Source: a beta proteobacterium AAP65
GTDB taxonomy: Bacteria; Pseudomonadota; Gammaproteobacteria; Burkholderiales; Burkholderiaceae_C
Direction: 5' to 3'
DNA length: 59,371 nucleotides
Assembly (NCBI GenBank): GCA_001295865.1
Contig: LJHW01000038.1
Coordinates: 1-59,371, forward strand
A program made the translations under genes and the position numbers. How positions within the stretch are numbered: the first letter of the stretch is position 1; every line of letters begins with the position of its first letter. Below the pieces are notes generated by a model. That model was not told the origin of the DNA, searched no databases, and saw only the letters and a list, made by a program, of their open reading frames with translations. Positions 9,564 through 20,091 of this stretch are shown one piece after another.

Positions 9564-9568
9564 GCGTT

Positions 9569-10260
<692 letters not shown>

Positions 10261-10261
<1 letters not shown>

Positions 10262-10926
10262 CACACCCCCACCGGCCGCTCACGCAGCAAACGCAAGGCC
10301 AGCACCACGAAGAGCAGCCCGCCCAGCGTCTGCAGCCCACGCGCCACCGCAGGCCGCGCCTGCAAACGCCGCAGCCGCGCACTCACGGCCACCAGCACCA
10401 GCAGGAAGAGCAGCCCCTGCACCACGAACCACGCACCCAGCAGCAGGAAAGACGCCGCGGCCGACCACGCGTCGGCCGGCACGAACTGCGGCAGGAAGGC
10501 GAGGAAAAACAGCGCCACCTTGGGGTTGAGCACGTTGGTCAAGAGACCGGCACGGAAGTCGGCGCCCAGGCTGCGCGGCGCGGCGGCAGCCACGCCGGCC
10601 GGCGCCGCAGCACCACCCCGCCAGGCTTGGCGCAACATCCCCCAACCCAGCCACAGCAGGTAAGCCGCGCCCACCCACTGGATGAGCTGGAAAGCCAGCG
10701 GGTGCAGCGCCAACAGCGCCGCCAGCCCGAAAGCCGCGGCCAGCGCATGCACCACGCAGCCCGCCGCAATGCCGCCAGCTGCGGCCACGCCGGCACGCAC
10801 ACCGCCTTGCAGCGTGCGGCTGACGGTGAGCAGGAAATCCACGCCCGGTGTCGCGTTGAGCACGAACACCGCGCCGGCGAACACCGCCAGCTCGGCCGGC
10901 CCCGGCAGCAAGCCCTGCCCCGCCAT
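10261..10926 (-). CDS. LysE/RhtB-family amino-acid exporter
   Basis: A 221-residue inner-membrane protein with the six hydrophobic segments of LysE/RhtB exporters and the family signatures near the N-terminus (NATPGVDFLLTVSRTLQGG) and centre (GLLTNVLNPKVALFFLAFLPQF). Such proteins export amino acids or their derivatives. The ATG at 10926 overlaps the thiolase TGA (TGATG); a GTG at 10932 would add two residues. Lying among branched-chain amino-acid catabolic genes, it could export a related amino acid, but that is only an inference. Confidence 0.9.
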
Positions 10927-12104
10927 CAGCACATCTCGATCGCCATCGCGGTGGCCTCACCGCCGCCGATGCACAGCGCCGCCACGCCGCGCTTCAGGCC
11001 CCGCTTCTTCAGCGCGCCCAGCAGCGTGACGACGATGCGCGCGCCGCTGGCGCCAATCGGGTGGCCCAGGGCGCAGGCGCCGCCGTGCACGTTGACGATC
11101 TCGTGCGGCAGCTGGAACTCGGCCATCGCGGCCATGGTGACGGCGGCGAAGGCTTCGTTCACCTCCCACAGGTTCACGCTCTTGGCGTCCCAGCCGGCCT
11201 TTTTCAAGGCCTTTTCGATGGCACCCGCCGGCGCGGTGCTGAACCACTCGGGCGCCTGCGCGTGCACGGCGTGCGCGGCGATGCGCGCGATGGGCTGCAG
11301 GCCGCGCGCACGCGCCGTGCTTTCGCGCATCAGCACCAGGGCGGCGGCACCGTCGCTGATGCTGCTGGCGTTGGCGGCGGTGATGGTGCCGTCCTTCTTG
11401 AACGCGGGCTTCAGGCCCGGGATCTTGTCGAGCTTGGCCTTGGCCGGCTGCTCGTCGGTCTTGATGACGACATCGCCACCGCGGCCACTGAGCGTCACGG
11501 GCGCGATTTCCCAGTCGAAGCTGCCGTCTTCGTTGGCCAGCTTCGCGCGCTGCGTGGACGCGATGGCGTAGGCGTCTTGCGCCTCGCGCGTGAAGCCGTA
11601 CTTGGCCACGCACTGTTCGGCGAACACGCCCATGGCCTTGCCGCGCTCGTAGGCGTCTTCCAGGCCGTCCATGGCCATGTGGTCGAACATCTGCGCGGCA
11701 CCGTACTTCACGCCCTTGCGCGCGAACATCAGGTGCGGCGCGTTCGTCATGCTCTCCATGCCGCCGGCCACCACCACCTGCGCGCTGCCCGCGGCCAGCA
11801 TGTCGTGGCCGAACATCATGGCGCGCATGCCGCTGCCGCACATCTTGCTGAGCGTCACCGCGCCGGCGCTCTGCGGCAGCCCGGCCTTCAACGCCGCCTG
11901 GCGCGCCGGGGCCTGGCCCTGGCCGGCCATCAGGCAGTTGCCCATCAGCACTTCGTCGACGGCATCACCCGGCACGCCGGCGCGTTCGACCGCGGCCTTG
12001 ATGGCCACGCCGCCCAGTTCCCAGGCGGCCAGGCCAGCGAAATCACCCATCAAGCCGGCTATGGGCGTGCGGGCGGCAGAAACGATGACGATGGGGTCGG
12101 ACAT
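10926..12104 (-). CDS. Acetyl-CoA C-acetyltransferase (thiolase)
   Basis: A 392-residue thiolase II that condenses or cleaves acetoacetyl-CoA/3-ketoacyl-CoA. The acylated cysteine is Cys89 in SKMCGSGM; His348 in ALGHPIGASG and Cys378 in ALCIGGG complete the triad. Length is normal for AtoB/PhaA-type enzymes. In this cluster it fits the final step of leucine breakdown, where acetoacetate derived from isovaleryl-CoA is activated and split to two acetyl-CoA. It follows aceK by 33 bases. Confidence 0.95.
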   Translation of the reverse strand: MSDPIVIVSAARTPIAGLMGDFAGLAAWELGGVAIKAAVERAGVPGDAVDEVLMGNCLMAGQGQAPARQAALKAGLPQSAGAVTLSKMCGSGMRAMMFGHDMLAAGSAQVVVAGGMESMTNAPHLMFARKGVKYGAAQMFDHMAMDGLEDAYERGKAMGVFAEQCVAKYGFTREAQDAYAIASTQRAKLANEDGSFDWEIAPVTLSGRGGDVVIKTDEQPAKAKLDKIPGLKPAFKKDGTITAANASSISDGAAALVLMRESTARARGLQPIARIAAHAVHAQAPEWFSTAPAGAIEKALKKAGWDAKSVNLWEVNEAFAAVTMAAMAEFQLPHEIVNVHGGACALGHPIGASGARIVVTLLGALKKRGLKRGVAALCIGGGEATAMAIEMC

Positions 12105-12137
12105 GGAAAGCTCCTTGCAATGAAGCCGGCGGCGCGC

Positions 12138-13892
12138 TCAGGCGTGGCCGGCGGTGAAACGTTTGGCGGGTTCGTAGGGAAAGACGTCGTGCACGTGGCC
12201 TTGCTGGATGCGCTCTTTGCAGCCCTGCCAGAAGGCGGCGTCGAGCAGGTCGGCGTGGTGGGCCATGAAGACCTCGCGCACCGCCGTGTTGCCCAGCAGG
12301 AAGGGGCCGAAGGTCTCGGGGAACACGTCCTTCGGGCCCACGGTGTACCAGACCTCGCCGCTCATCTCTTCTTCTTCGTTGCGCGGCGCGGGCACGCGGC
12401 GGAAGTTGCAGTCGGTGAGGTACTCGATCTCGTCGTAGTCGTAGAACACCACCTTGCCGTGGCGCGTGACGCCGAAGTTCTTCCACAGCATGTCGCCCGG
12501 GAAGATGTTCGCGGCCACCAGGTCCTTGATGGCGTTGCCGTACTCCACCACCGCATCGGCCACCTGCTCCGGGCCGGCCTCCTGCAGGTAGATGTTCAGC
12601 GGGATCATGCGGCGCTCGATGTAGACGTGCTTGATGACGAGCTGGTCGCCGTCTTCTTCCAGCAGGCTGGGGCAGAAGTGGCGCAGCTCGGCGACCAGCT
12701 CTTCCTCGAAGCGGTGGCGCGGGAAGGCGACGTTGCTGTACTCCAGCGTGTCGGCCATGCGGCCGACACGGTCGTGCTGCTTCACGAGCAAATACTTGCC
12801 CTTGATGAGCTCGCGCGTGGTGTCCTTCTGCGGCGGGTAGAAGTCCTTGATGACCTTGAACACGTAGGGAAAGCTCGGCAGGTCGAAAACCAGCATCACC
12901 ATGCCCTTGATGCCGGGCGCGATGCGGAACTTGTCGCTGCTGTGCCGCTGGTGGGCGAGGAAATCTCGGTAGAAGAGGTTCTTGCCGTGCTTCTGCAGGC
13001 CGATGGCGTTGTAGAGCTCGGCGCGCGGCTTGCGCGGCATCAGCCCGCGCAGGAACTGCACGTAGGCCGACGGGATCTCCATGTCGACCATGAAGTAGGC
13101 CCGCGCGTAGCTGAAGATCATCAGCAGGTCGTCTTCACCGAAGAGCGCCGCGTCGATGACCAGCTTGCCGCTCGGTGCGTGCAGGATGGGCAGCGCCAGC
13201 GGCGTCTCCTGGAAGCCGTTGATGACTTTGCCCACCAGGTAGGCACCCTTGTTCCGGTAGAAGAGGCTGGCCAGCACCTGGATCTGGAAGTTGGCACGCG
13301 GGCGGAAGCCGCCCAGCTCGGCCAGCATGGCCTCCACCACGTGGCCCACGTCGCGGTCGAGGTCCTCGAACTCGCGCGCCAGCTGGAAGTTGTTGACGAT
13401 GCGCGCCCAGGTCTCGCGCAGGTTCTGCTTGTTCGGGTAGTAGGCGCGGTAGGTGGGCAGCGCACCGGGCTCGTCGTCTTCGATGTACTCGGTGCTGACG
13501 GCCGGGCGCACGAAGATGAAGTCGTTGTTGAAGTAGGCGCGGTGCAGCAGCTTGGACGTGACCGAATTGAAAAAGGTCTCGGCCAGCTCGGGCTGGTGGT
13601 GGTCGGTCAGCAGGCCGATGAAGTGCAGCTTGGCCTGCTGCCAGGTGTCCATGCTCAACGCGTCGATGTTGAAGGCTTGCCGCAGCTTGCCCACGGCCTC
13701 GTTCACGCGCTGGTCGTAGAACTCGATGCGCTGCGCCTGCGCCTGCTGCTGGCCGTGCCAATCGGCCTGCTCGAAACGCTTCTTCGCCAGCGCCGTGGTC
13801 TCGCGGAACAGGCGGTAGTGGCGGTTGAAGCCGTCGAGCAGCGCCTGCGCGATGTCGAAGGCCAGCTGGTCGGTGAGGCGGTGCGGGAACAT
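12138..13892 (-). CDS. aceK: Isocitrate dehydrogenase kinase/phosphatase AceK
   Basis: A 584-residue bifunctional enzyme that phosphorylates and dephosphorylates isocitrate dehydrogenase, setting the split between the TCA cycle and the glyoxylate bypass. The C-terminal half has the characteristic AceK kinase-like fold motifs: [15 protein letters not shown], ARVxNxDxx-like [17 protein letters not shown] and [18 protein letters not shown]. Length and motifs leave little doubt. Its place among genes that make acetyl-CoA from branched-chain acids fits a need to turn on the glyoxylate bypass when growing on such substrates. Confidence 0.97.
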   Translation of the reverse strand: MFPHRLTDQLAFDIAQALLDGFNRHYRLFRETTALAKKRFEQADWHGQQQAQAQRIEFYDQRVNEAVGKLRQAFNIDALSMDTWQQAKLHFIGLLTDHHQPELAETFFNSVTSKLLHRAYFNNDFIFVRPAVSTEYIEDDEPGALPTYRAYYPNKQNLRETWARIVNNFQLAREFEDLDRDVGHVVEAMLAELGGFRPRANFQIQVLASLFYRNKGAYLVGKVINGFQETPLALPILHAPSGKLVIDAALFGEDDLLMIFSYARAYFMVDMEIPSAYVQFLRGLMPRKPRAELYNAIGLQKHGKNLFYRDFLAHQRHSSDKFRIAPGIKGMVMLVFDLPSFPYVFKVIKDFYPPQKDTTRELIKGKYLLVKQHDRVGRMADTLEYSNVAFPRHRFEEELVAELRHFCPSLLEEDGDQLVIKHVYIERRMIPLNIYLQEAGPEQVADAVVEYGNAIKDLVAANIFPGDMLWKNFGVTRHGKVVFYDYDEIEYLTDCNFRRVPAPRNEEEEMSGEVWYTVGPKDVFPETFGPFLLGNTAVREVFMAHHADLLDAAFWQGCKERIQQGHVHDVFPYEPAKRFTAGHA

Positions 13893-13913
13893 CGGCGGTC
13901 CTTGCGCTGGGTC

Positions 13914-14621
13914 TTACAGGCCCGCCGGCCCGAAGCGGGTGTCAGGGCTGAGGTCTTCGTCGTCGCTGTCGGCCAGGGTTTCGCCGCGCGGGTAGCGTTT
14001 GAGCGCGGCCGAGAACACGTCCACCACGTTCTCGGGCCGGTCCATGGTGACACCCAGGTCCTTCAGCAGGCCGTCCTTCAGGCCGTAGACCCACCCGTGC
14101 ACGCTGACCTGCTGGCCGCGCGCCCAGGCGTCCTGCATCACGGTGGACAGCGCCACGTTGCCCACCTGCTCGATGACGTTCATCTCGCACAGCACGTCTT
14201 CCTGCTGATCGCGCGGCAGGTGGTCCAGGCGCTTGCGGTGGCGCAGGCGCACGTCCTGCACGTGGCGCAGCCAGTTGTCGGCGAGACCCACGCGGATGCC
14301 GTGCATCGCCGCGCGCACGCCGGCGCAGCCGTAGTGGCCCACCACGAAGATGTGCTCGACCTTCAGGTGCTCCACCGCGAACTGGATGGTGCTCAGCGCA
14401 TTGAGGTCGGAATGCACCACCACGTTGGCCACGTTGCGGTGCACGAAAACCTCACCGGGGTCCAGGCCCGTGATCTCGTTGGCCGGCACGCGGCTGTCGG
14501 CGCAGCCTATCCACATGTAGCGCGGGTTCTGCTGCTTGGCCAGGCGGGTGAAGAAGCCGGGGTCGCGCGCCTTGGTGGCGTCGGCCCAGGTGCGGTTGTT
14601 GTTCAGCAGGCGGTGCGGCAT
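13914..14621 (-). CDS. can: Beta-class carbonic anhydrase
   Basis: A 235-residue zinc enzyme interconverting CO2 and bicarbonate. The beta-class ligands are visible: C-x-D-S-R in GCADSRVPANE and the H-x-x-C of VVGHYGCAG. The ATG at 14621 lies 6 bases after the stop of the isovaleryl-CoA dehydrogenase gene. In leucine catabolism bicarbonate is used by methylcrotonyl-CoA carboxylase, which may explain its position next to that pathway; this link is inference. Confidence 0.95.
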   Translation of the reverse strand: MPHRLLNNNRTWADATKARDPGFFTRLAKQQNPRYMWIGCADSRVPANEITGLDPGEVFVHRNVANVVVHSDLNALSTIQFAVEHLKVEHIFVVGHYGCAGVRAAMHGIRVGLADNWLRHVQDVRLRHRKRLDHLPRDQQEDVLCEMNVIEQVGNVALSTVMQDAWARGQQVSVHGWVYGLKDGLLKDLGVTMDRPENVVDVFSAALKRYPRGETLADSDDEDLSPDTRFGPAGL

Positions 14622-14627
14622 TTGTCC

Positions 14628-15806
14628 TCACATCGTTTCGGCGAAGAGCTCGCGGCCGATCAGCATGCGGCGGATTTCGCTCGTGCCGGCGCCGATCTCG
14701 TAGAGCTTGGCATCGCGCCACAGGCGGCCCAGCGGGTACTCGTTGATGTAGCCGTTGCCGCCGAAGATCTGGATGCCCTCGCCGGCCATCCACGTTGCCT
14801 TCTCGGCGCACCAGAGGATGACGCTGGCGCAGTCTTTGCGCACCTGGCGCACGTGTTCGCTGCCCAGCAGGTCGAGGTTCTTGCCCACCGTGTAGCAGAA
14901 GGCGCGGCCGGCCTGCAGCACGGTGTACATGTCGGCCACCTTGCCCTGGATGAGCTGGAACTCGCCGATGGATTGCCCGAACTGTTTGCGGTCGTGGATG
15001 TAGGGCACCACGTTGTCCATCACGGCCTGCATGATGCCGATGGGCCCGGCGGCGAGCACCGCGCGTTCGTAATCGAGCCCGCTCATCAGCACCTTGGCGC
15101 CGCCGTTGAGGTGGCCCAGCACGTTCTCGGCCGGCACCTCCACGTCCTGGAACACCATCTCGCCGGTGTGGCTGCCGCGCATGCCCAGCTTGTCGAGCTT
15201 CTGCGCGGTGGAAAAGCCCTTCATGCCCTTCTCGACGATAAAAGCCGTGACGCCGCGCGCGCCCAGCTCGGGCTCGGTCTTGGCGTAGACCACCATGGTG
15301 TCGGCATCCGGGCCGTTGGTGATCCACATCTTGCTGCCGTTGAGCAGGTAGTAGCCGCCCTTGTTCTCGGCCTTGAGCTTCATGCTGATGACGTCGCTGC
15401 CGGCTCCGGGCTCGCTCATCGCCAGCGCACCGACGTGTTCACCGCTGATCAGCTTGGGCAGGTACTTCTGCTTCTGCGCCTCGGTGCCGTTGCGCTTGAG
15501 CTGGTTCACGCACAGGTTGCTGTGCGCGCCGTAGCTCAGGCCGATGCTGGCGCTGGCGCGGCTGATCTCTTCCATCGCGATCATGTGCGCCAGGTAGCCC
15601 ATGTTGGCACCGCCGTATTCCTCGCCCACGGTGATGCCCAGCACGCCCAGCTCGCCCATCTTGCGCCACAGGTGCATGGGGAACTGGTCGTTGCGGTCGG
15701 TCTCGGCGGCCAAGGGCGCGATCTCGGCTTGCGCGAACTCGCGCACCGCGTCGCGCAGCGCGTCGATGTCTTCACCAAGCTGGAAGTTCAGGCCGGGCAG
15801 GTTCAT
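14628..15806 (-). CDS. liuA: Isovaleryl-CoA dehydrogenase
   Basis: A 392-residue acyl-CoA dehydrogenase for the third step of leucine degradation (isovaleryl-CoA to 3-methylcrotonyl-CoA). The FAD loop [13 protein letters not shown] is present. Diagnostic for this subfamily, the position near the C-terminus that carries the catalytic Glu in other members is Gly ([10 protein letters not shown]), while a Glu sits in [13 protein letters not shown], where isovaleryl-CoA dehydrogenases carry the base. The ATG at 15806 has GGAG nine bases upstream; a longer frame to 15962 runs into the M48 gene. The other liu genes (liuBCDE) are not in this window. Confidence 0.93.
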   Translation of the reverse strand: MNLPGLNFQLGEDIDALRDAVREFAQAEIAPLAAETDRNDQFPMHLWRKMGELGVLGITVGEEYGGANMGYLAHMIAMEEISRASASIGLSYGAHSNLCVNQLKRNGTEAQKQKYLPKLISGEHVGALAMSEPGAGSDVISMKLKAENKGGYYLLNGSKMWITNGPDADTMVVYAKTEPELGARGVTAFIVEKGMKGFSTAQKLDKLGMRGSHTGEMVFQDVEVPAENVLGHLNGGAKVLMSGLDYERAVLAAGPIGIMQAVMDNVVPYIHDRKQFGQSIGEFQLIQGKVADMYTVLQAGRAFCYTVGKNLDLLGSEHVRQVRKDCASVILWCAEKATWMAGEGIQIFGGNGYINEYPLGRLWRDAKLYEIGAGTSEIRRMLIGRELFAETM

Positions 15807-15832
15807 GGGTCTTGTCTCCGTTCGAAAAAAGA

Positions 15833-16906
15833 TCAGGGTTGGGCACCGGGCGCCACGAGGCGCTGGCGCTCTTCGGTGGTCGGGTGGCTGGACATCCAGG
15901 GCGGCAGGCCGCCGCCACCGCGCGCTTCTTCCTGCGCAAAACGTTGCCACACTTCGGCCCACAGCCGTGGCGGCAGTCCGGCGCTGGCCATGAAGCGCAG
16001 CGCCTCGGCATCGGCCTCACGCTCGGCGTCGCGGCTGTAGCTCAGGCCCTGCAGGCCGGCCATGCTGGCCGCGGCGACGGTGGAGAAATCGCCCAGCGCC
16101 ACGCCGGCCACCGCCAGCAGGCCCATCTGGCGCAGCAGGGCCTGCATGCTGTGGCGCTCGCGCACGTGGGCGAGTTCGTGGCCCAGCACCACCATCAGCT
16201 GGTCGTCGGTGAGGGCCTGCACCAGGCCGTCCAGCAGCACGATCTGGCCGTTGGGCAGCGCAAAGGCATTGAAACCCCCACCCTCGTTCGTGCGCCGGCA
16301 CAGCACCAGCGGCAGCCGGTTGCGGGCGTCGAAAGCCACGGCGGCGCGGTCGAAACGTTCGGCCAGCGCACGGCAACGTTCGGTGTGCTGCGAAGGTTTG
16401 AGCCACTGCCCGTCGATGCTGGCCCAGGCGCGGTTGCCGATCTCGCGGTCGACACTTTGTGGCACCAGCGGCAGCACGGCCCGCGCCATCTGGCCCGCGC
16501 CCGAGTGGCCGAACCAACCCAGCAAGGCCACCAGCAGCAGCACGGCCACCAGCACCGCCGGCCAGCTGCCGATGGCCCGGGCCACCGGCCCCGGGCCCCC
16601 GCTGGCCTGGCGCAGGGCCTGCGCCAGCGGGGCGTCTTCCAGCCACAGCGTGCCGCCATCGGGCAGGCGCACCGGGCAGGCCGCGGCGCCCACGGCTTCA
16701 CCCACCTGCAACTGGGCCGCCGGGTAGCGGCGCGCCGCGCCTGAGGGATCGTCGGCGTCCACCACGTGCAGCGTGCTGGCTTGCAGCCGCAGCAGCACGG
16801 CACGGGCCTGCGTGCTGTGGCCGTCGAAGGCGCGGGCGGGCACACCCGTGGCGGCCGGTTCGTGCGCCGGCTGATCGGCCGACAAGGGCAGCGTGTTGTT
16901 CACCAT
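15833..16906 (-). CDS. Membrane-anchored M48 family metallopeptidase
   Basis: A 357-residue zinc protease. The metal site HELAH is at residues 243-247 and the third ligand is in the EREADAEA segment around 295, as in HtpX/Oma1/BepA-type M48 proteases. One transmembrane helix lies near residues 113-133 ([19 protein letters not shown]); the catalytic domain follows it. The ATG at 16906 overlaps the end of the YjgN-like gene by 7 bases. That pairing is common, and suggests the two act together, perhaps in envelope protein quality control. Confidence 0.9.
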   Translation of the reverse strand: MVNNTLPLSADQPAHEPAATGVPARAFDGHSTQARAVLLRLQASTLHVVDADDPSGAARRYPAAQLQVGEAVGAAACPVRLPDGGTLWLEDAPLAQALRQASGGPGPVARAIGSWPAVLVAVLLLVALLGWFGHSGAGQMARAVLPLVPQSVDREIGNRAWASIDGQWLKPSQHTERCRALAERFDRAAVAFDARNRLPLVLCRRTNEGGGFNAFALPNGQIVLLDGLVQALTDDQLMVVLGHELAHVRERHSMQALLRQMGLLAVAGVALGDFSTVAAASMAGLQGLSYSRDAEREADAEALRFMASAGLPPRLWAEVWQRFAQEEARGGGGLPPWMSSHPTTEERQRLVAPGAQP

Positions 16907-18150
16907 CCGATGTCCAGCCCGAAGAAGTCGGCCGCACCGTCGCCAGCCGCACGACCTTCGCGCGCGGCGGGCGCGGGGGCGCGCAGCTCGGGCAGCGGCT
17001 CGTCGCTCAGCACCACCAGGCTCTGCACGCGGTAGCGTGCAATGGCCACGGCGGCAAAAGGCCACCACAGCCCGCAGGTGAGCAGCACGCCCAACATGTG
17101 GCGCAGCACCAGGCCCCACAGCTTGCCGCCGCGCATCTCACCGCGGAAGCGCAGCAGCCCGAAGTGCGTGTGGCTCCAGACGATCTGCTGCAAACGCGCC
17201 GCGAACCAGGGCCAGGCCATCAGCCACATCAGCAGCGCCACCAGCAGGCCGGCCATCAGGCCGATGAGGGCCTGCCGCTGCTGCTGCAAGACCACGGCCC
17301 CGGCCCCTTCCTGCGCGGCGGTGGCTGCCTGCAGGCCCACCCACGCAGCCGCCATCACGCCCGCGATCACCGCGCCCACCACGGCCAGGGCCACGGCCTT
17401 GGCATACAGCCCGTAGAACTCGGGCGCGCTCGGGGCGTAGCCGAAGCGCCGGCCGCCGAACTCGGCGTGGCTGTGCTGCATCTGCTTCAGGCGCGCATGC
17501 GCCCAGGGCAGGCCCAGCACCGGCAGCAGACCGGCCGCCACCAGCTCCCAACCCTCGGCCCCCAGGGCCTGGGCCACGGTGCCGGCCGTCCACAGCAGCA
17601 GCAGGGGCACGCACACCAGGTAGAGCTGGCGCCGCGGCACGTCAAAGCCGAAGTGCAGCCCGCGCCAGCTGGTGTTGGCCAGCTTGAAACGCTGCGCGCT
17701 GGCGAACAGCAGGGGCCCGAGCACGCAGAACAAGCCCAGCACGGCCATGCCCAGCCAGGTGGCGATGTCGAAGGCCCAGGTCCAGGCCGCCAGCAGCGCC
17801 AGCGCCACCACGCGCCCAGCCAGGATGCGCAGGGGCTGGCCGTGGAAATCGAAGCGGTCGCCGTCGAGTTCGGTGTTCTGCGCAAACCAGCGCGCCTTGC
17901 GCACCTTGGCCCAGGCCGAGTACACGCCCAGGCTCAGCAGCGTCAGCAACAACTGCACCACCCAGACGCGGAAGTAGGCGCTGCCCGTGCCCGTGAAGCG
18001 CAAGCGGCGGTCGTGCGGGCTGGGCGGGCGCTCGGCCGGCGGCGCATCGGGCGCCACGCCGAGCTCGCGGCGCAGCGGGCCGTCTTCCAGCTGCGCGGCC
18101 AGGCTCTTGCGCGCAGGGGCCGGCGTGGCGGGGGTGTCGGGTGCCTGCAT
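16900..18150 (-). CDS. YjgN family (DUF898) inner-membrane protein
   Basis: A 416-residue membrane protein of unknown function. After a proline/alanine-rich start, the DUF898 signature is clear (FTGTGSAYFRVWVVQLLLT and SAWAKVRKARWFAQNTELDG), and the motif is partly repeated further on, followed by about eight hydrophobic segments. It is the second gene of the run behind the MerR regulator and overlaps the M48 peptidase gene, with which it probably forms a unit. Confidence 0.9.
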   Translation of the reverse strand: MQAPDTPATPAPARKSLAAQLEDGPLRRELGVAPDAPPAERPPSPHDRRLRFTGTGSAYFRVWVVQLLLTLLSLGVYSAWAKVRKARWFAQNTELDGDRFDFHGQPLRILAGRVVALALLAAWTWAFDIATWLGMAVLGLFCVLGPLLFASAQRFKLANTSWRGLHFGFDVPRRQLYLVCVPLLLLWTAGTVAQALGAEGWELVAAGLLPVLGLPWAHARLKQMQHSHAEFGGRRFGYAPSAPEFYGLYAKAVALAVVGAVIAGVMAAAWVGLQAATAAQEGAGAVVLQQQRQALIGLMAGLLVALLMWLMAWPWFAARLQQIVWSHTHFGLLRFRGEMRGGKLWGLVLRHMLGVLLTCGLWWPFAAVAIARYRVQSLVVLSDEPLPELRAPAPAAREGRAAGDGAADFFGLDIGW

Positions 18151-18169
18151 GAGGGGCTGGCCTCGGCCT

Positions 18170-18673
18170 TCAGGCCACCGCCGGTTTGCGGCGTGCGGCC
18201 GTACGGGCTGGGCGGGCCGGCGCTGCAGCAGAAGCCGCCAGCAGGCTGCGGCAGCGCGCTTCGTGCTGGGCGATCTCGGCCAGCGTCACTTCCAGGTCTT
18301 CACGCTGCTGCTCCAGCTGCCGGCGGTGCTCGGCCAGCACGGCCATGAAGGCGCTGAGCTGCTGTTGCGTGTCCGACGGGCTGTCGTACATGTCGACCAG
18401 CTGCTTGATCTCCTGCAGGCTCAGGCCCAGACGTTTGCCGCGCAGCGTGAGCTTCAGGCGTGTGCGGTCGCGGTGGGTGTAGACGCGGTTGCGGCCGCGG
18501 CGCTGCGGGCTGAGCAGGCCCATGTCTTCGTAGAAGCGGATGGCGCGCGCGGTGATGTCGAACTCGGCCGCCAGCTCGGTGATGGTGTATTGCCGCGCGC
18601 TGCCGCGTGCGGCCAAGCTCTCGGCGGCAGGGCTGACAGTGCGTGCGGTGCGGGCAGACGGCGAGGCGGGCAT
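18170..18673 (-). CDS. liuR: MerR-family regulator, LiuR-like
   Basis: A 167-residue MerR regulator. The winged HTH occupies about residues 28-95 (YTITELAAEFDITARAIRFYEDMGLL) and is followed by a long coiled coil (to about 145). Its HTH and coiled coil resemble LiuR, the known regulator of branched-chain amino-acid and fatty-acid use in beta- and gammaproteobacteria. Context supports this: liuA, a thiolase and aceK lie downstream on the same strand. The first 27 residues are an unusual low-complexity extension; the ATG at 18673 sits almost on the putative promoter, so the true start may be further in. An operator-like site lies just upstream. Confidence 0.82.
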   Translation of the reverse strand: MPASPSARTARTVSPAAESLAARGSARQYTITELAAEFDITARAIRFYEDMGLLSPQRRGRNRVYTHRDRTRLKLTLRGKRLGLSLQEIKQLVDMYDSPSDTQQQLSAFMAVLAEHRRQLEQQREDLEVTLAEIAQHEARCRSLLAASAAAPARPARTAARRKPAVA

Positions 18674-18680
18674 GGTTAGA

Positions 18681-18703
18681 CTGACGTTGACGTAAACGTA
18701 AAC
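18681..18703. promoter_or_regulatory. Putative LiuR operator between liuR and the MBL gene
   Basis: The 50-base divergent gap contains three near-repeats of the unit ACGT-(T/A)A/G spaced by 6 bases (ACGTTG, ACGTAA, ACGTAA). This resembles the ACGT-rich LiuR-type MerR site. A TTGACG hexamer (18687-18692) lies inside it, with GAATAT 19 bases downstream, the long spacer typical of MerR-controlled promoters, pointing at the MBL gene. Binding by the adjacent regulator is inferred. Confidence 0.6.
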
Positions 18704-18723
18704 CCAGCCGCGAATATAGAACC

Positions 18724-19920
18724 ATGGCCGAGCCCCGCCCTGGCAGCCCCGAGGGCGCCCTGTACCACCCGCTCGGCGCCGCCCTGCCCGCCCCCGGCCG
18801 CACGCTGGAAGTGGCCCCTGGCGTGCGCTGGCTGCGCATGGGCCTGCCGTTTGCGCTGAACCACCTCAACCTCTGGCTGCTGCGCGACCGCATCGACGGC
18901 CGCGAGGGCTGGACGGTGGTGGACTGCGGCATCGACAACGCCGCCACGCGCGCGAACTGGGAAACCGTGTTCGCCGAAGAACTGCAGGGCCTGCCGGTGC
19001 TGCGTGTGGTCGTCACGCACATGCACCCCGACCACATCGGGCTGGCGCATTGGCTGTGCGAGCGCTGGAGCGGCGACGAGCGCGTCGCCGCCGGGCCGCC
19101 CCAAGGCGGCACGAGCCCCCTCGGGGGGTGGCGAAGCGGCGAAGCCGCAAGCCTGGGGGCCCATGAATGCAGACTGTGGATCAGCGCCACCGACTGGAAC
19201 GCCGCCCGCGTGGCCAGCAGCAGCAGCACCGGCTTCGGCGGCGAGGAGGCGGCACGCTTCTTCGCGCTGCACGGCCTGCTGGACGAGGCATCGCTGGCCG
19301 GCGTGCGCGCCCGCGCCGGCTACTACGCCAGCCTGGTGCCGCAGGTGCCACGCCGCTACCGGCGGCTGATGGACGGGCAGGTGCTGCACATCGGCGGCCA
19401 GCCTTGGCATTGCATCGCCGGCTACGGGCATGCGCCCGAGCACATCGCGCTGCACGCGCCCGGCCTGGGTGAACACGGCGTGCTGATCTCGGGCGACATG
19501 GTGCTGCCGCGCATCTCCACCAATGTCAGCGTCATCGACCTCGAACCCGAGGCCAACCCCTTGCCGCTGTTCCTGCGCAGCGTGGCCGCGATGCGCGCCC
19601 TGCCCTCACAGACGCTGGTGCTGCCTTCGCACGGCCAGCCCTTCACCGGCCTGCACACGCGCATCACGCAGCTGCTGCAGCACCACGAAGAGCGCCTGGC
19701 CGAGCTGCTGCAGGCCTGCGCCGAAGCGCCGCTGAGTGCCGCCGAGCTGCTGCCCGTGCTGTTCAAACGCCCGCTCGACCTGCACCAGACCACCTTCGCC
19801 ATGGGCGAGGCCATCGCCCACCTGCACCTGCTGGCCGAAGAGGGCCGGCTGCAAGCGGTGACGGGTGGCGACGGCGTTCGCCGCTGGGGAACGGTGCACC
19901 CCAGAACGGCACCCGGCTGA
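18724..19920 (+). CDS. MBL-fold metallo-hydrolase with in-frame repeat insertion
   Basis: A 398-residue metallo-beta-lactamase-fold hydrolase. The metal motif HMHPDH is at residues 99-104; a later GYGHAPEH and SGDMVLPRIS supply further ligands. A C-terminal winged-helix-like domain (about 310-380) is usual for this COG0491 subgroup, often seen next to LiuR-type regulators. Residues of about 121-147 are encoded by a palindromic repeat element and replace a short loop between the metal motif and the conserved CxLWISATDW block; they are rich in Gly, Pro and Ala. The reading frame is kept. The substrate is unknown; a thioester or lactone is possible. It diverges from liuR and may share its operator. 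Confidence 0.9.
   Translation: MAEPRPGSPEGALYHPLGAALPAPGRTLEVAPGVRWLRMGLPFALNHLNLWLLRDRIDGREGWTVVDCGIDNAATRANWETVFAEELQGLPVLRVVVTHMHPDHIGLAHWLCERWSGDERVAAGPPQGGTSPLGGWRSGEAASLGAHECRLWISATDWNAARVASSSSTGFGGEEAARFFALHGLLDEASLAGVRARAGYYASLVPQVPRRYRRLMDGQVLHIGGQPWHCIAGYGHAPEHIALHAPGLGEHGVLISGDMVLPRISTNVSVIDLEPEANPLPLFLRSVAAMRALPSQTLVLPSHGQPFTGLHTRITQLLQHHEERLAELLQACAEAPLSAAELLPVLFKRPLDLHQTTFAMGEAIAHLHLLAEEGRLQAVTGGDGVRRWGTVHPRTAPG
19086..19164 (+). repeat. REP-like palindromic element inside the MBL gene
   Basis: About 79 bases made of successive small hairpins: GCCGCC/GGCGGC (19095-19110), CCCCC/GGGGG (19116-19127) and a GC-rich inverted stretch GGCGAAGC/GGCGAAGCC following. This resembles the intergenic repeats common in Comamonadaceae and relatives. 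Unusually, it lies inside a coding sequence and adds no stop. Exact borders are estimated from where the protein departs from family pattern. Confidence 0.6.
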
Positions 19921-19924
19921 AAAC

Positions 19925-19965
19925 ACAAGCGGCAGGCCAGGTGCGAACCTGCCTGCCGCGCTTGT
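19925..19965 (+). terminator. Hairpin terminator after the MBL gene
   Basis: A long imperfect inverted repeat begins 5 bases after the stop: ACAAGC...GCTTGT outer arms, GGCAGG/CCTGCC and CAGGT/ACCTG inner arms, loop GCGA. No U-tract follows, so efficiency is uncertain. It could also serve the convergent gene at 20092. Confidence 0.6.
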
Positions 19966-20091
19966 GCCCGGGCCTCCCAGCCCGGTTCTGCTTTGCACTG
20001 CCTGGTGATGACGTGATGGGCGCGGAGTATCCGAGGCCGCACCCCTGGTGCGCATCCACCCAAAGGTGGGTGGACGAAGTGCCGAGGGCCT

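Noticed and set aside
11061..16040. A very long open frame on the plus strand (about 1659 codons), and similar ones at 22666-26622 (plus) and 44074-47475 (minus)
   Set aside because: They lie wholly antisense to well-supported genes (thiolase-aceK-can-liuA; glyQS-lnt; tonB receptor). Their His/Gln/Ala/Arg-rich translations are the usual result of reading GC-rich codons backwards.
18676..18720. A conventional sigma-70 promoter (17-base spacer) for the MBL gene
   Set aside because: From TTGACG the only -10-like hexamers are 19 or 22 bases away; this fits a MerR-type promoter better and is noted with the operator.
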